Of a stretch of DNA of 64,000 nucleotides, positions 8,798-16,790 are shown piece by piece (position 1 is the stretch's first letter; each line of letters begins with the position of its first letter). Under the pieces are notes generated by a model. That model saw only the letters and a list, made by a program, of their open reading frames with translations, had not been told where the DNA came from and ran no database searches. The position numbers were made by a program, and so were the translations under genes. Source of the DNA: Kitasatospora phosalacinea (GTDB lineage Bacteria; Actinomycetota; Actinomycetes; Streptomycetales; Streptomycetaceae); contig NZ_BSSA01000025.1 in assembly GCF_030268885.1 (NCBI RefSeq), positions 62,001 through 126,000 of the forward strand, in the 5' to 3' direction.

Positions 8798-8826
8798 GTT
8801 TCCGTCGCAGGTGGGCGGGCACACGC
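8798..8826 (+). promoter_or_regulatory. SigB-like promoter, disordered protein gene
   Basis: GTTT-N15-GGGCACACGC, 58 bp upstream of the ATG at 8885 and divergent from the GH15 promoter. Confidence 0.6.
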
Positions 8827-8884
8827 CTCGGCGCACGCGCCGACCCCCGGTGGGGGCGGCGGAACCCGACCGGAGGAGACGGCG

Positions 8885-9517
8885 ATGGGACGGCAGGGAC
8901 GTCCGCTGCACGACATGGGCGGGGCGACCGGCCCCGCGGACACCGGGGGGCGACCGGACGCGACGCCCGAGGAGGACGGCACGCAGCGCCGCCCCGCGCC
9001 GATCGGCAAGGGCGGCACGGCCAACGTCGCGGGCAACGACGAACAGCAGCCCGAGATCGCCGAGGGCCCGGTGGCGGGCGTCCAGCCCGGGGAGGGAGAG
9101 GAACGGACGTCCGGCCACGGGGTGACCCGCGAACTGGACCCGCCCGGACCGCCCCGCACCCCCGACCGCCCGGTGCCCCCCGACGCGGTCGAGGACGCCC
9201 CCGCCGCGCTCGACCCCGAACGCGCCCGCCCCGCCGACCCGGCGGCCGACCCCGAGGACGAGGGCCTCCCCGACCTGGCGGACGGCTCACCCGCCGCCGA
9301 ACAGGCCGCCGACCCGCAACGCCCGCCCGTCCCCGGCGACCGGCCGGTGGCCGCCGAGTCCTTCGGGGTGACGGGTGCGGAACAGGCCGAGGGCGAGTCG
9401 CTGGACGACCGACTGGCGGCGGAGCGGCCCGAGGTCTGGGAGGGCGGCCGCGACGAGGAGGAGGAGCGCCCCGGGCAGTCGGCGGAGGAGGCCGCGATGC
9501 GGGAGGAGGAGGGGTAG
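8885..9517 (+). CDS. Acidic disordered protein, DUF5709-like C-terminus
   Basis: A 210-aa, highly charged protein rich in Asp, Glu, Pro, Gly and Ala with no hydrophobic core segment. It is predicted by composition to be intrinsically disordered and cytoplasmic. The C-terminal GESLDDRLAAERPEVWEG resembles the repeated E(S/T)LD-RLA-E-P motif of Streptomyces DUF5709 proteins, which have no known function; assignment is tentative. ATG at 8885 follows GGAGGAG with good spacing. The upstream SigB-like promoter suggests a stress-induced, perhaps hydrophilin-like, role, which is inference. Confidence 0.65.
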   Translation: MGRQGRPLHDMGGATGPADTGGRPDATPEEDGTQRRPAPIGKGGTANVAGNDEQQPEIAEGPVAGVQPGEGEERTSGHGVTRELDPPGPPRTPDRPVPPDAVEDAPAALDPERARPADPAADPEDEGLPDLADGSPAAEQAADPQRPPVPGDRPVAAESFGVTGAEQAEGESLDDRLAAERPEVWEGGRDEEEERPGQSAEEAAMREEEG

Positions 9518-9608
9518 GGGAGGGCGACGGAGGGTCAGCTCGGGTCGTCGGGGCGGTGGGGAGCCGGGCGGCACCGTTCGTCAGCGGTGTCGACTCCCGC
9601 TGCCGGAC

Positions 9609-10013
9609 TCACTGCCGGGGGTGCGAGCCGTCCACGATCGCGGGGTCGACCGTGTCGAAGCACACCCGGTCCGTGGCAGGAGCCAGGTGGAATCTGCCCG
9701 GGTAGCGGGCGCCGGTGATGCGGCTGTCGTAGCCGGCGCCGGCCAGCCACCCGGCGTGCTCGGGCAGGAACGCCGCCAGCTCCTTCGGCGGCCGGGCCGG
9801 GGCGGAGGGCTCGAAGGCGTACCCCGGGGTGCTGACGATCGACCTGACCGCACCTGCGGGCAGCCGGGCGGTGCCGACCACGCGGATCCGCGGGTCCTGG
9901 TCCGGGATCGGTTCGCGGCCCGAGTCGTTCGGGTCGTAGCCCAGCCAGTGGGGGTCGGACAAGCTGCCGATCCCCGGGAACCGGCGCTGCAGCGGCTCGA
10001 CGTCCGTCCGCAC
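9609..10013 (-). CDS. Hypothetical protein, possibly 5'-truncated
   Basis: A 134-aa protein starting RTDVEPLQRRFPGIGSLSDPHWLGYD. It has coding-like composition and no membrane segment; I recall similar short unclassified Streptomyces proteins but cannot name a family. The GTG start at 10013 has no convincing SD. The frame stays open upstream (reading ...ACAATVDAGPGHQKV) without a better start or a hydrophobic leader, so the 5' end may be misplaced or the gene may have lost a secretion signal. Neighbouring genes on both sides point the other way. Confidence 0.5.
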   Translation of the reverse strand: MRTDVEPLQRRFPGIGSLSDPHWLGYDPNDSGREPIPDQDPRIRVVGTARLPAGAVRSIVSTPGYAFEPSAPARPPKELAAFLPEHAGWLAGAGYDSRITGARYPGRFHLAPATDRVCFDTVDPAIVDGSHPRQ

Positions 10014-10189
10014 CTTCTGGTGCCCCGGGCCGGCGTCGACCGTGGCCGCGCACGCGCCGGGCGGCCGACCGCTGACGGCGCTCCGGTGCTCCGGGGCCCG
10101 CTGGTGCTCCGGGCGGGGAACGCCTCGGCCGGAGCGGGAGTTGTCGGAGGGCGGAACGGTGACGGCGGAGCGGGAAGGCGGTGGGGCGG

Positions 10190-10480
10190 ATGGTGCGCGC
10201 GGTGTGGAACGGTGCGGTGCTGGCCGAGTCCGAGGAGACGGTGCTGGTGGAGGGCAACCACTACTTCCCGGCGGAGGCGTTGAACCGGGAGTTCTTCGTT
10301 CCCAGTGACACCACGACGGTCTGCTCCTGGAAGGGCACCGCCCACTACTGGACGGTCTCGGTGGGCGGTGCCGAGAACCCGGACGCCGCCTGGTACTACC
10401 CGGAGCCGAAGCCGGAAGCCGAGCACGTCCGCGGCCGGGTCGCCTTCTGGCGCGGGGTGGACGTCACCGCGGCCGAGTAG
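10190..10480 (+). CDS. DUF427 domain protein
   Basis: A 96-aa protein covering a complete DUF427 domain: VRAVWNGAVLAESEETVLVEGNHYFP, the Trp-containing SDTTTVCSWKGTAHYWTV, and PDAAWYYPEPKPEAEHVRGRVAFWRGVDV. Family members are small beta-rich proteins of unknown biochemical role, common in actinobacteria and fungi. ATG at 10190 is chosen because GGAAGG lies 11 nt upstream; a GTG at 10181 would sit too close to it. Confidence 0.88.
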   Translation: MVRAVWNGAVLAESEETVLVEGNHYFPAEALNREFFVPSDTTTVCSWKGTAHYWTVSVGGAENPDAAWYYPEPKPEAEHVRGRVAFWRGVDVTAAE

Positions 10481-10527
10481 GGGAGTTCCGGCTGCGGGGG
10501 CGCCCTGGCGGCGGGTGTCGCGGTCCG

Positions 10528-10556
10528 GTTTTCCGCGGGAGCGCCCGGGTAGGCGC
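10528..10556 (+). promoter_or_regulatory. SigB-like promoter
   Basis: GTTT-N15-GGGTAGGCGC, 58 bp upstream of the ATG at 10615; one of the best matches to the set. Confidence 0.75.
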
Positions 10557-10614
10557 GGGGGCCAGGAGAGGGGGAGCAGGAGCAGCACAGGGGGGACCGG
10601 AAGGAAGCGCCGTC

Positions 10615-10812
10615 ATGGACACCCCTCGTCACCTGATCCCCATCCCCGCGGGGCCGGTCGGCATCGCGGGCCGGTCGCGGCCGAGGCCGGTGCGCTCGCC
10701 GCACCGTGCGGAGCGGTCCGCCCCGGCGGAGCACTCCGCGCAGCCCGTGCGGTCCACCGAGGCGGCCGTTCCCGCGGACGTGGAACTGTACGCCGTGCTG
10801 GGGGAGGACTGA
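10615..10812 (+). CDS. Small basic hypothetical protein
   Basis: A 65-aa Arg/Pro/Ala-rich protein with a hydrophobic patch near its start (HLIPIPAGPVGIAG) and an acidic end (VELYAVLGED). No family is recognised. GGAAGGAA precedes the ATG by 7 nt, and a strong SigB-like promoter lies upstream, which together support a real gene. Only 2 nt separate its stop from the next GTG, so the two are probably translated together. Confidence 0.6.
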   Translation: MDTPRHLIPIPAGPVGIAGRSRPRPVRSPHRAERSAPAEHSAQPVRSTEAAVPADVELYAVLGED

Positions 10813-10814
10813 CG

Positions 10815-11048
10815 GTGGTGGTCGTGCGGACGCCGCAGCGGTGGCGGAAGCGCCAACAGCACTGCACGCCGGAGGAGTTGTGGCTCGGTCAGCTCTACGC
10901 CGCACTCCGGCTGGACGGCCGCGGACCCACCCCGGAGGAGCTGCGGGCGGTCGGCGGCCTCGACCCGGAGCGGATCGCCCGCGCCGTGCGGCGCGGGCGG
11001 GCGTGGTTCCGGTCCGGGGCGGGGGAGGAGCCGTACGCCGCGGACTGA
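10815..11048 (+). CDS. Small helical hypothetical protein
   Basis: A 77-aa protein, VVVVRTPQRWRKRQQHCTPEE then LWLGQLYAALRLDGRGPTPEELRAVGGLDPERIARAVRRGRAWF. The middle reads as two or three amphipathic helices and could be a small HTH-like DNA-binding module, but no family is recognised. It begins with GTG 2 nt after the preceding stop, so it relies on coupling or on GGGGAGG inside the upstream gene. A very strong hairpin follows 20 bp after the stop. Confidence 0.6.
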   Translation: MVVVRTPQRWRKRQQHCTPEELWLGQLYAALRLDGRGPTPEELRAVGGLDPERIARAVRRGRAWFRSGAGEEPYAAD

Positions 11049-11068
11049 GGACGGGGAAGGAACGGACT

Positions 11069-11107
11069 CGGGCCCCCGGCCGCCGGACGACGGCGGCCGG
11101 GGGCCCG
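11069..11107. terminator. 17-bp perfect-stem terminator
   Basis: Arms 11069-11085 and 11091-11107 are exactly complementary over 17 bp around a 5-nt loop (GACGA). There is no U-tract, but the stem is extremely stable and closes the two-gene unit. Confidence 0.8.
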
Positions 11108-11151
11108 ACCGCGGGGGGATGCGCGGGAAGGGCCGGCGGGGGCGGGAAGGG

Positions 11152-11180
11152 GTTTGAGGTGGGCGGGCCCGGTCAGCCGC
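11152..11180 (+). promoter_or_regulatory. SigB-like promoter, leaderless geometry
   Basis: GTTT-N15-GGTCAGCCGC; the ATG at 11186 lies exactly 9 nt after the GGTCAG hexamer. Confidence 0.65.
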
Positions 11181-11185
11181 TGGGT

Positions 11186-11854
11186 ATGGAGTTCACGCCG
11201 GAGTACCTGGAGCCGCTGCCCACCACGGAGGTCCGCTCGGGCGGTGGGGAACGCCCGTCCGGGCCGTGGGTGGTGACGCCGGGACTCACGGGGCGGCGGA
11301 CGGCGGGGGACGGCGCCGGGACGGCGGTGCTGCTCGACCGGGACGGGGTGCTGGTGGCGGACATCGCGTACAACGGCGACCCCGGCCGGGTCTACCCCCG
11401 CCCCGGCGCCCGGGCGGCGGTCGACGAACTGCGGTCGCTGGGAGTGCGGTTGGGGGTGCTCACCGAACAACCCGGGGTCGCCCGGGGAATCCTGACCAGG
11501 AGCCGGATCGAGACGGTACACCACCGGATCGCGGAACTGTTCGGACCGTTCGACGTGTGGGCCGTCTGCCCGCACGCCCCCGCCGACCACTGCGGCTGCC
11601 GCAAGCCCGCCCCCGGCCTCGTCCTCGCCGCGACCCGGGCGCTGCGGGTGCCGCCGGAACGCACCACGGTCATCGGCGGCACCGGAGCCGACCTGGTCGC
11701 CGCGGCCGAGGCCGGAGCGCACGGCCTCCTCGTCCCCACCGCAGCCACCCGCCCCGGCGAGGTCGCCGCCGCGGGCCGCCGCCACGCCGCGGACCTGGCG
11801 GGCGCCGTCCGGCTGCTGCGCGCGGGCGGGGCGGTGCCGGTGGGCGGGGGCTGA
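11186..11854 (+). CDS. HAD phosphatase, GmhB-like (histidinol-phosphatase/heptose-bisphosphatase type)
   Basis: A 222-aa HAD hydrolase. Motif I is LLDRDGVL (nucleophile and general-acid Asp), and the C2-type zinc loop CPHAPADHCGCRKPAPG is diagnostic of the GmhB/HisB-N group that removes the 7-phosphate from heptose bisphosphate or dephosphorylates histidinol phosphate. The ordinary position of motif III/IV is ERTTVIGGTGADLVAAAEAG, where the usual acidic pair is replaced around GTGAD. That could weaken Mg2+ binding. No heptose genes are nearby. ATG at 11186 has no SD but fits a leaderless start; GTG at 11159 has GGAAGG but falls inside the promoter spacer. Confidence 0.8.
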   Translation: MEFTPEYLEPLPTTEVRSGGGERPSGPWVVTPGLTGRRTAGDGAGTAVLLDRDGVLVADIAYNGDPGRVYPRPGARAAVDELRSLGVRLGVLTEQPGVARGILTRSRIETVHHRIAELFGPFDVWAVCPHAPADHCGCRKPAPGLVLAATRALRVPPERTTVIGGTGADLVAAAEAGAHGLLVPTAATRPGEVAAAGRRHAADLAGAVRLLRAGGAVPVGGG

Positions 11855-11896
11855 GGGGGCCGGGGGCCGAGGGGGCGGAGCGAGGAGCAGGACCGT

Positions 11897-11940
11897 GGGG
11901 CAGGGGCAAGGGCAGGGGCAGGGGCAGGGGCGGGCAGGGT
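11897..11940. repeat. GGGGCA-type hexanucleotide repeat
   Basis: About five imperfect tandem GGGGCA units sit in the gap between the HAD gene and the next promoter. It is a simple repeat, likely variable in length; no function is visible. Confidence 0.7.
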
Positions 11941-11958
11941 GGCGGGGCGGGGCCGCGG

Positions 11959-11987
11959 GGTTGGGCGAACGCCCCCGGGGTATGCGC
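11959..11987 (+). promoter_or_regulatory. SigB-like promoter
   Basis: GGTT-N15-GGGTATGCGC. GGGTAT is the classical SigB -10. It lies about 30 bp before the ATG at 12018. Confidence 0.7.
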
Positions 11988-12017
11988 GGGCGGGGCGAGA
12001 CTTGGTGAGGTGGAGTG

Positions 12018-12254
12018 ATGGACGGGCCGCACGGTTACCGGATCGTCGTCCCCGGGCGACCGGGGGCGCACGCGCCGCAGGTGATGGTGGTGGTGTACCG
12101 CTCGGCGGAGACCACCCCGGAGGGGCTGGCCGTGTACGCGGGGGCGGACGGGCTGCGGGTGACGGTGCACGGGGAGGTGGCGTGCTTCCTGGAGCCGTAC
12201 CCGTCCGGCCTCGCCCACCCCTACGGTTACGCCTACCCGCTGGCCGCCGCCTGA
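12018..12254 (+). CDS. DUF6296-like small protein
   Basis: A 78-aa protein, GYRIVVPGRPGAHAPQVMVVVYRSAETTPEGLAVYAGADGLRVTVHGEVACFLEP. The R(Y/R)-(I/V)(T/V)(L/V)PGRPGAHAP-VVVV pattern matches my memory of DUF6296, a short family abundant in Kitasatospora and Streptomyces and of unknown function. It has no membrane or metal motif. GAGGTGGAG precedes the ATG; a GTG immediately upstream (12015) is an alternative. The short leader and the upstream promoter indicate a monocistronic stress-type gene. Confidence 0.7.
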   Translation: MDGPHGYRIVVPGRPGAHAPQVMVVVYRSAETTPEGLAVYAGADGLRVTVHGEVACFLEPYPSGLAHPYGYAYPLAAA

Positions 12255-12407
12255 CGGCCCGACCGGGCGGCTGTGCCTGCCCGTCGGCCCCGTGGGCCGC
12301 GGCCCGACCGCCCGACGGCCCGGTTGTGCGGTTGCGCCCGCGCGTTGGCCGTGGCCCGGCGGTGCGGCGGCCCCACTGCGGGGAGCCGGGGCGTTGCGGC
12401 GGTGTTG

Positions 12408-13025
12408 TCAGGCTGCGGCGAAGGCGGTGACCAGGGCGCGGTCGAAGGACGGGAGGTCGTCCGGCTTGCGGCTGGAGACCAGGGTGTTGGGGCCGTTGGT
12501 GCAGACCACCACCTCGCGGTCGACCCAGTGCGCGCCCGCGTTGCCCAGGTCGGTGCGGAGGCTGGGCCAGGAGGTGATGGTGCGGTCGCGGACCACGTCG
12601 GCCTCGATCAGGGTCCACGGCCCGTGGCAGATCACCGCGACGGGCTTGCCCCGGGCGAAGAACCCGGCGACGAACTCCACCGCGCGCGAGTCGGTGCGCA
12701 GGAAGTCCGGGTTGGCGACGCCGCCCGGCAGGACCAGGGCGTCGAAGTCGGCGGCGGAGACGTCCGCGACGGCCGCGTCCACCATGAACGCGTCGCCCCG
12801 GTCGAGGTGGTGGAAGGCCCGGATCTCGCCGAGTTCGGTGGAGACCAGGCGCGGGGTGCCGCCGTGGTCCAGGACGGTCTGCCACGGCGAGTTCAGTTCG
12901 ACCTGCTCGGTGCCCTCGGGGGCGACCAGGAAGGCCACGGTCGTGCCGTCCAGCTCGGTCCGCCCGCTCGGCTCGTACGGCTCGTTCGAGGCGGTCGGCT
13001 GGTGGGGTTCGCTCGGTGCGCTCAT
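12408..13025 (-). CDS. PfpI/DJ-1 family type 1 glutamine-amidotransferase-like protein
   Basis: A 205-aa protein of the YhbO/PfpI group. TTVAFLVAPEGTEQVEL starts the Rossmann-like fold, ADFDALVLPGGVANPDFLRTD carries the oxyanion region and AVICHGPWTLIEA contains the nucleophilic elbow Cys followed by His. Relatives act as deglycases, chaperones or proteases in stress protection; which applies here is unknown. The N-terminal 25 residues are a hydrophilic extension. ATG at 13025 follows GGAGAG. A good SigB-like promoter lies upstream, consistent with a stress role. Confidence 0.9.
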   Translation of the reverse strand: MSAPSEPHQPTASNEPYEPSGRTELDGTTVAFLVAPEGTEQVELNSPWQTVLDHGGTPRLVSTELGEIRAFHHLDRGDAFMVDAAVADVSAADFDALVLPGGVANPDFLRTDSRAVEFVAGFFARGKPVAVICHGPWTLIEADVVRDRTITSWPSLRTDLGNAGAHWVDREVVVCTNGPNTLVSSRKPDDLPSFDRALVTAFAAA

Positions 13026-13081
13026 GGCGGCTCTCCGTTCCTGGAGGGGGTGGGCGTGTCCGCGGGAGGTCCCCGCAGGGC

Positions 13082-13111
13082 GCGTCTCACCGGGAGCGAA
13101 GGGTGGCAAAC
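13082..13111 (-). promoter_or_regulatory. SigB-like promoter, PfpI gene
   Basis: On the minus strand GTTT-N16-GGTGAGACGC, 57 bp upstream of the ATG. Confidence 0.65.
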
Positions 13112-13162
13112 CACCGTGAAAGGTGCACGGCGGCATAGGGTGGAGGCGGAACCGAGGAGGCG

Positions 13163-15691
13163 GTGGACAGGGTGGACGGGGAACGGGCCGAGCTGGAGGC
13201 CACGGTCGACCGGCTGCGCACCGAACTGGAGGGCCTGCGCACCGCGATGCGCACCCGGGCCGTGATCGAGCAGGCCAAGGGCGTGCTGGTCGGCCGGTTC
13301 GGCTACGCGCCCGAGCGGGCGTTCGACGAACTGGTGCGTCGCTCGCAGGACGGGAACCGCAAGCTGGCGCAGATCGCCGCCGACCTGGTCGCCGCGGCCG
13401 CCCCGCCCCCCGCCGCCCGGGAAGCCCCGGCACCCGCGGCCCCCGCACCACCCGCGGCCCCCGCACCACCTGCGGCCCCCGACGCGCCGCAGCCCGCACA
13501 GCACGTACAGCCCGCGCAGCACGTACAGCCCGGGCAGCCGTCGGGCGGGGAGGAGGAGGGGAACGGGCCCGGGCTGGCGGCCCGGTTCCACCTGGCCGCC
13601 GCCGCGCTCGCCACCGCCGCCGACCCCGACGAGCTCGCCGAACACCTGCACCGGACCGCCCTCGACCCGCTCGGCGCGCAGGCGCTGGTCCTCGCCGTGC
13701 GCGAACCGGACGGCGCGCTGCGACTAGTCGGCGCCCACGGGGTGCCCGCCCGCCAGCTCAGCCAGTGGCAGCGCATCCCGCCGCTCACCCGGGTGCCGCT
13801 CACCGAGGCCGTCCGCACCGGCCGACCGGTGTGGGTGGCCGACCGGCGCGAGTTCGCCGCCCGCTACCCCGAACTGGGCGGCGACGACCTGGTGCCCGGC
13901 ACCACCGTCTGCGCCCTCCCGCTGCACGCCGACGGGCGGCTGCTCGGCGCGCTCAAGATCGGCTGGGCGGAGCGGCTGGACCCGGACCCGGCCGTCCGGG
14001 CGCACCTGGCCGCGCTCGCCGACCTCACCGCCGACGCGCTGCTGCGCCTGCCCGGAGCCGCACCGTCCGCCCCGGCCACCCCGTCCGCCGCGCCCGGTGC
14101 GGTCGGCCCGGCCGGGGTGACCGCACCGCTCGACCCGGCGGGCGCCCCGTGGTTCCGGGCGGTGCTGGACGGGCTGCTGGACCCGGTGCTGCTGCTGCGC
14201 GCCGTCCACGACGAGGACGGGAAGGTCACCGACCTGCGGGTCGAGCACGCCAACGCGCCCACCGTCGACCTCGCCGGACGGGACGCCGCCGAACTGCGCG
14301 GGCGACGGCTGACCGAGCTGTACCCCGGCATGGTCGCCTCCGGCACCTTCGACCGCCTGCGCACCGCCGCCGCCGACGGCATCCCCTACCTGGGCGAGAC
14401 GGAACGGTACGTCGAGACCGTCGGCGGCAGCGCCCGGGCCAGCGCCATGACCGTGCACGCCGTCCCGTTCCAGGACGGCCTGCTGCTCACCTGGCGGACC
14501 CACGACGAACGCGACCGGCGGATCGCCCAACTCGCCCAGACCGCCCGCCTGACCCGGGCCGGAACCTGGGAGTGGCACCCCGGCGACCGCCGGATCACCT
14601 GCTCCGACAACGTCCCGCCGCTCTTCGGCGCCGCCGACGCCACCGGCGACCTCGACCCGCGCGCGGCCCTCGACGCGGTCGTCCCCGCCGACCGCGAGGC
14701 CGTCCGCGCCGCCGCCCGGGCCCTGCTGGACGGCCGGGCCTCCGTCACCGCCGAGTTCGCCGTCCGCGCCGCCGACGGACAGCGCAACCTGCGGGCCCTC
14801 GGCGAGGCCGCCCGCGCCGACGACGGCCGCCTGCTCGCGCTCACCGGCGTCGTCCAGGACGTCACCCCCTGGCGGCGCGCCGAACGGGCCCTCAACGACA
14901 CCCGCGACCGCCTCGCCGACCAGCGCCGCCGCACCGGCGACGAGCAGCGCGCCGTCCGCGCCCTCCAGCAGGCCCTGATGCGCGCCCCCGCCGGACGCCC
15001 CGTCCCCGGACTCGACAGCGCCGCCCGCTACCTGCCCGCCGAACGCGAACGCAAGGTCGGCGGCGACTGGTACGAACTGCTCGACCTGCCCGACGGCACC
15101 GTCCTGCTCGCCGTCGGCGACGTCTCCGGACACGGCCTGCCCGCCGCCATCGTGATGTCCCAACTCCGGTACGCCCTCAGGGGGTTCGCCTACGACGGCG
15201 CTCCGCCCGGGCAGCTCCTGGACCGTCTCGACCGGATGCTCTGCCACCAGCGCGCCGACCACATCGCCGCCGTCACCGTCGCCCGCCTCGACCCCCGCAC
15301 CGGACACCTCGCCTGGGCCCGGGCCGGACACCTGCCACCCGTCCTCCTCCACGACGGCACCGCCCGCACCCTCGACCCGCCCCCCGGCCTGGTCCTCGGC
15401 GTCACCACCCGCGCCCGCCGCCCCACCGCCGAACTCAAGCTCGCACCCGGCGACACCCTGCTGCTCTACACCGACGGCCTGATCGAGCGCCGCAGCACCG
15501 CGGCCGGTGCCGGTGCCGGTGCCGGTGCCGGCACCGACCCCGACGCGGGCGTCCACCGGCTGCTGCGCGCCTGCACCGACTACCGGGCCGCCCCCGGCTC
15601 CGCCGGGCTCCTCGACCACCTGCTGCGCCGCTTCGGCGCGCCCAACCCGTCCGACGACATCTGCCTGCTCGCCGTCCGCCGCCAGGACTGA
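13163..15691 (+). CDS. ANTAR-GAF-PAS PP2C (SpoIIE-type) phosphatase
   Basis: An 842-aa multidomain signalling protein. Residues ~10-75 are an ANTAR module (MRTRAVIEQAKGVLVGRFGYAPERAFDELV), then a Pro/Ala-rich linker with short QPAQHV repeats, a GAF domain (~135-285), one or two PAS domains (~325-560) and a C-terminal SpoIIE/PP2C phosphatase with the metal motifs VGGDWYELL (~632), GDVSGHG (~652) and LLLYTDGLIERR. Such phosphatases dephosphorylate STAS anti-anti-sigma factors and so release sigma factors. An ANTAR RNA-binding module at the N-terminus suggests additional control of transcript termination. There is a (GA)n tract near the C-terminus. GTG 13163 or GTG 13172 may be the start (AGGAGG favours the latter by spacing). 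Confidence 0.88.
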   Translation: MDRVDGERAELEATVDRLRTELEGLRTAMRTRAVIEQAKGVLVGRFGYAPERAFDELVRRSQDGNRKLAQIAADLVAAAAPPPAAREAPAPAAPAPPAAPAPPAAPDAPQPAQHVQPAQHVQPGQPSGGEEEGNGPGLAARFHLAAAALATAADPDELAEHLHRTALDPLGAQALVLAVREPDGALRLVGAHGVPARQLSQWQRIPPLTRVPLTEAVRTGRPVWVADRREFAARYPELGGDDLVPGTTVCALPLHADGRLLGALKIGWAERLDPDPAVRAHLAALADLTADALLRLPGAAPSAPATPSAAPGAVGPAGVTAPLDPAGAPWFRAVLDGLLDPVLLLRAVHDEDGKVTDLRVEHANAPTVDLAGRDAAELRGRRLTELYPGMVASGTFDRLRTAAADGIPYLGETERYVETVGGSARASAMTVHAVPFQDGLLLTWRTHDERDRRIAQLAQTARLTRAGTWEWHPGDRRITCSDNVPPLFGAADATGDLDPRAALDAVVPADREAVRAAARALLDGRASVTAEFAVRAADGQRNLRALGEAARADDGRLLALTGVVQDVTPWRRAERALNDTRDRLADQRRRTGDEQRAVRALQQALMRAPAGRPVPGLDSAARYLPAERERKVGGDWYELLDLPDGTVLLAVGDVSGHGLPAAIVMSQLRYALRGFAYDGAPPGQLLDRLDRMLCHQRADHIAAVTVARLDPRTGHLAWARAGHLPPVLLHDGTARTLDPPPGLVLGVTTRARRPTAELKLAPGDTLLLYTDGLIERRSTAAGAGAGAGAGTDPDAGVHRLLRACTDYRAAPGSAGLLDHLLRRFGAPNPSDDICLLAVRRQD
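15504..15535. repeat. GGTGCC hexanucleotide repeat inside phosphatase gene
   Basis: About five tandem GGTGCC units encode an Ala-Gly run between phosphatase motifs; length change in units of six keeps the frame. Confidence 0.75.
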
Positions 15692-15743
15692 ACGGCGCCA
15701 GGACCGAGCGGTGCCGCGTCCGGACGGCGGTGTTCGGAGGGGG

Positions 15744-16328
15744 TCAGTCCTCGCTGGAGTCGCCGAAGCGGAAGCGCCGGTGCATCCGCTCGCGCCAGGG
15801 CAGCTCCGGGGCCACCAGCTCGTCCGGCGGCGCCTGCGCCCCCGGGCCCGGCCGGGGCATCGCGGAGGCCGCCGCCTCGGTGGCCCGCAGCTGAGCGCCC
15901 ATCGCCGTCAGCCGCACCGGGGCGGTGTGCTCGCGCACGGTCGGGAACAGCCGGGCCTCCTCCAGGCCGAAGTGCCCGGTGGCCGCCTCGACCAGCCGGG
16001 CCACCAGGCGGTCGAACTCGGCCGTGCCCGCCGTCGTGTCCGCCGCCGCCTCCCGCAGCTCCCGCACCAGGGCCCGCAGCGCGGCGTGCGCCTGCAGACC
16101 GTGGTCGACCGCGTCGTCGCCCGGCGGGCGGCCGTGCCGGGCGATCGGGTACAGGTGCTCCTCCTCGGCCGTCAGGTGCCGCACCAGGGCGTCGGCCGCG
16201 ACCGCCGCCAGCCGGCGGCGCCGCGGGTCGCCCAGCGGCAGCCCCGCGAGTTCGCTGAAGCGCACCCGCAGCACCTCGTGGTCGGTCGTCAACTGCTCCA
16301 GCAGGTCCGGTTCGCGATCGGCGGCCAT
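15744..16328 (-). CDS. Hemerythrin HHE domain protein
   Basis: A 194-aa protein with two HHE helix pairs: LLEQLTTDHEVLRVRF (His), VRHLTAEEEHLYPIAR (His, Glu), HGLQAHAALRALVREL and GHFGLEEARLFPTV (His, Glu). These ligands would hold a di-iron site for O2, NO or iron sensing or storage. The C-terminal 40 residues are a basic, Pro-rich tail (ELPWRERMHRRFRFG). ATG at 16328 follows GGAGGAGG. It has its own SigB-like promoter, divergent from that of the next small gene, so it is plausibly a stress-related oxygen or iron protein. Confidence 0.9.
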   Translation of the reverse strand: MAADREPDLLEQLTTDHEVLRVRFSELAGLPLGDPRRRRLAAVAADALVRHLTAEEEHLYPIARHGRPPGDDAVDHGLQAHAALRALVRELREAAADTTAGTAEFDRLVARLVEAATGHFGLEEARLFPTVREHTAPVRLTAMGAQLRATEAAASAMPRPGPGAQAPPDELVAPELPWRERMHRRFRFGDSSED

Positions 16329-16369
16329 GCCCGTACGCCTCCTCCGGTGGTCCTCCCCCGTCCTGCCGG

Positions 16370-16398
16370 GCGCCTGCCCTGCCGGTGCGAGGGGAAAC
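16370..16398 (-). promoter_or_regulatory. SigB-like promoter, hemerythrin gene
   Basis: Minus strand GTTT-N15-GGGCAGGCGC, 42 bp upstream of the ATG. Confidence 0.7.
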
Positions 16399-16462
16399 AC
16401 CAGGTCGGGGCCGGGGCCGGGGCGGGGGCAGGGACGGTGACGGCGGCCGACCCGGGCCCGCG

Positions 16463-16491
16463 GATTGGCGTCCGGCCCGGCGGGTAGGCGC
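16463..16491 (+). promoter_or_regulatory. SigB-like promoter, small gene
   Basis: GATT-N15-GGGTAGGCGC, divergent from the hemerythrin promoter and 63 bp before the ATG at 16555. Confidence 0.65.
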
Positions 16492-16554
16492 GGTGACCAC
16501 CGCCAGGTCGACCGGGTGGGGGAGAGGGACGAACGCCCCCACGGAGGAGGAGCC

Positions 16555-16761
16555 ATGCCGCGAGGACGCACCACTGCGGCGACGCCCGCCGCACGCACCG
16601 CGCACGCCGTCCGCCGCCCGGGCCGCCGGGTGCCGCTCGCCCCGCGCGGGCAGTTCCGGTACCCCGAGCAGCTGTGCCGCCGCGCCCGGGCCCGCTACGC
16701 CTGCGGTGACCGGGGCGACCAGGGCGACCGCGGCGGGAGGGCCGGGAGGACGGTGGCGTGA
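16555..16761 (+). CDS. Small basic hypothetical protein
   Basis: A 68-aa Arg- and Ala-rich protein (ARTAHAVRRPGRRVPLAPRGQFRYPEQLCRRARARYACG). The pair of cysteines and the many arginines could suit nucleic-acid or metal binding, but no family is recognised. A strong GGAGGAGG SD lies 4 nt before the ATG and a SigB-like promoter is upstream, which argues for a real gene despite its size. Confidence 0.55.
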   Translation: MPRGRTTAATPAARTAHAVRRPGRRVPLAPRGQFRYPEQLCRRARARYACGDRGDQGDRGGRAGRTVA

Positions 16762-16790
16762 TCGGGCGGGGGCCGACGGGTCCGCCGCGG

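Noticed and set aside
11159..11161. GTG with GGAAGG as start of the GmhB-like gene
   Set aside because: Lies in the spacer of a promoter whose hexamer is 9 nt from ATG 11186; the same geometry recurs in other genes.
13123..15894. A 923-codon frame overlapping the ANTAR-PP2C gene
   Set aside because: Arginine/proline-rich translation without domains; shifted frame of the phosphatase.
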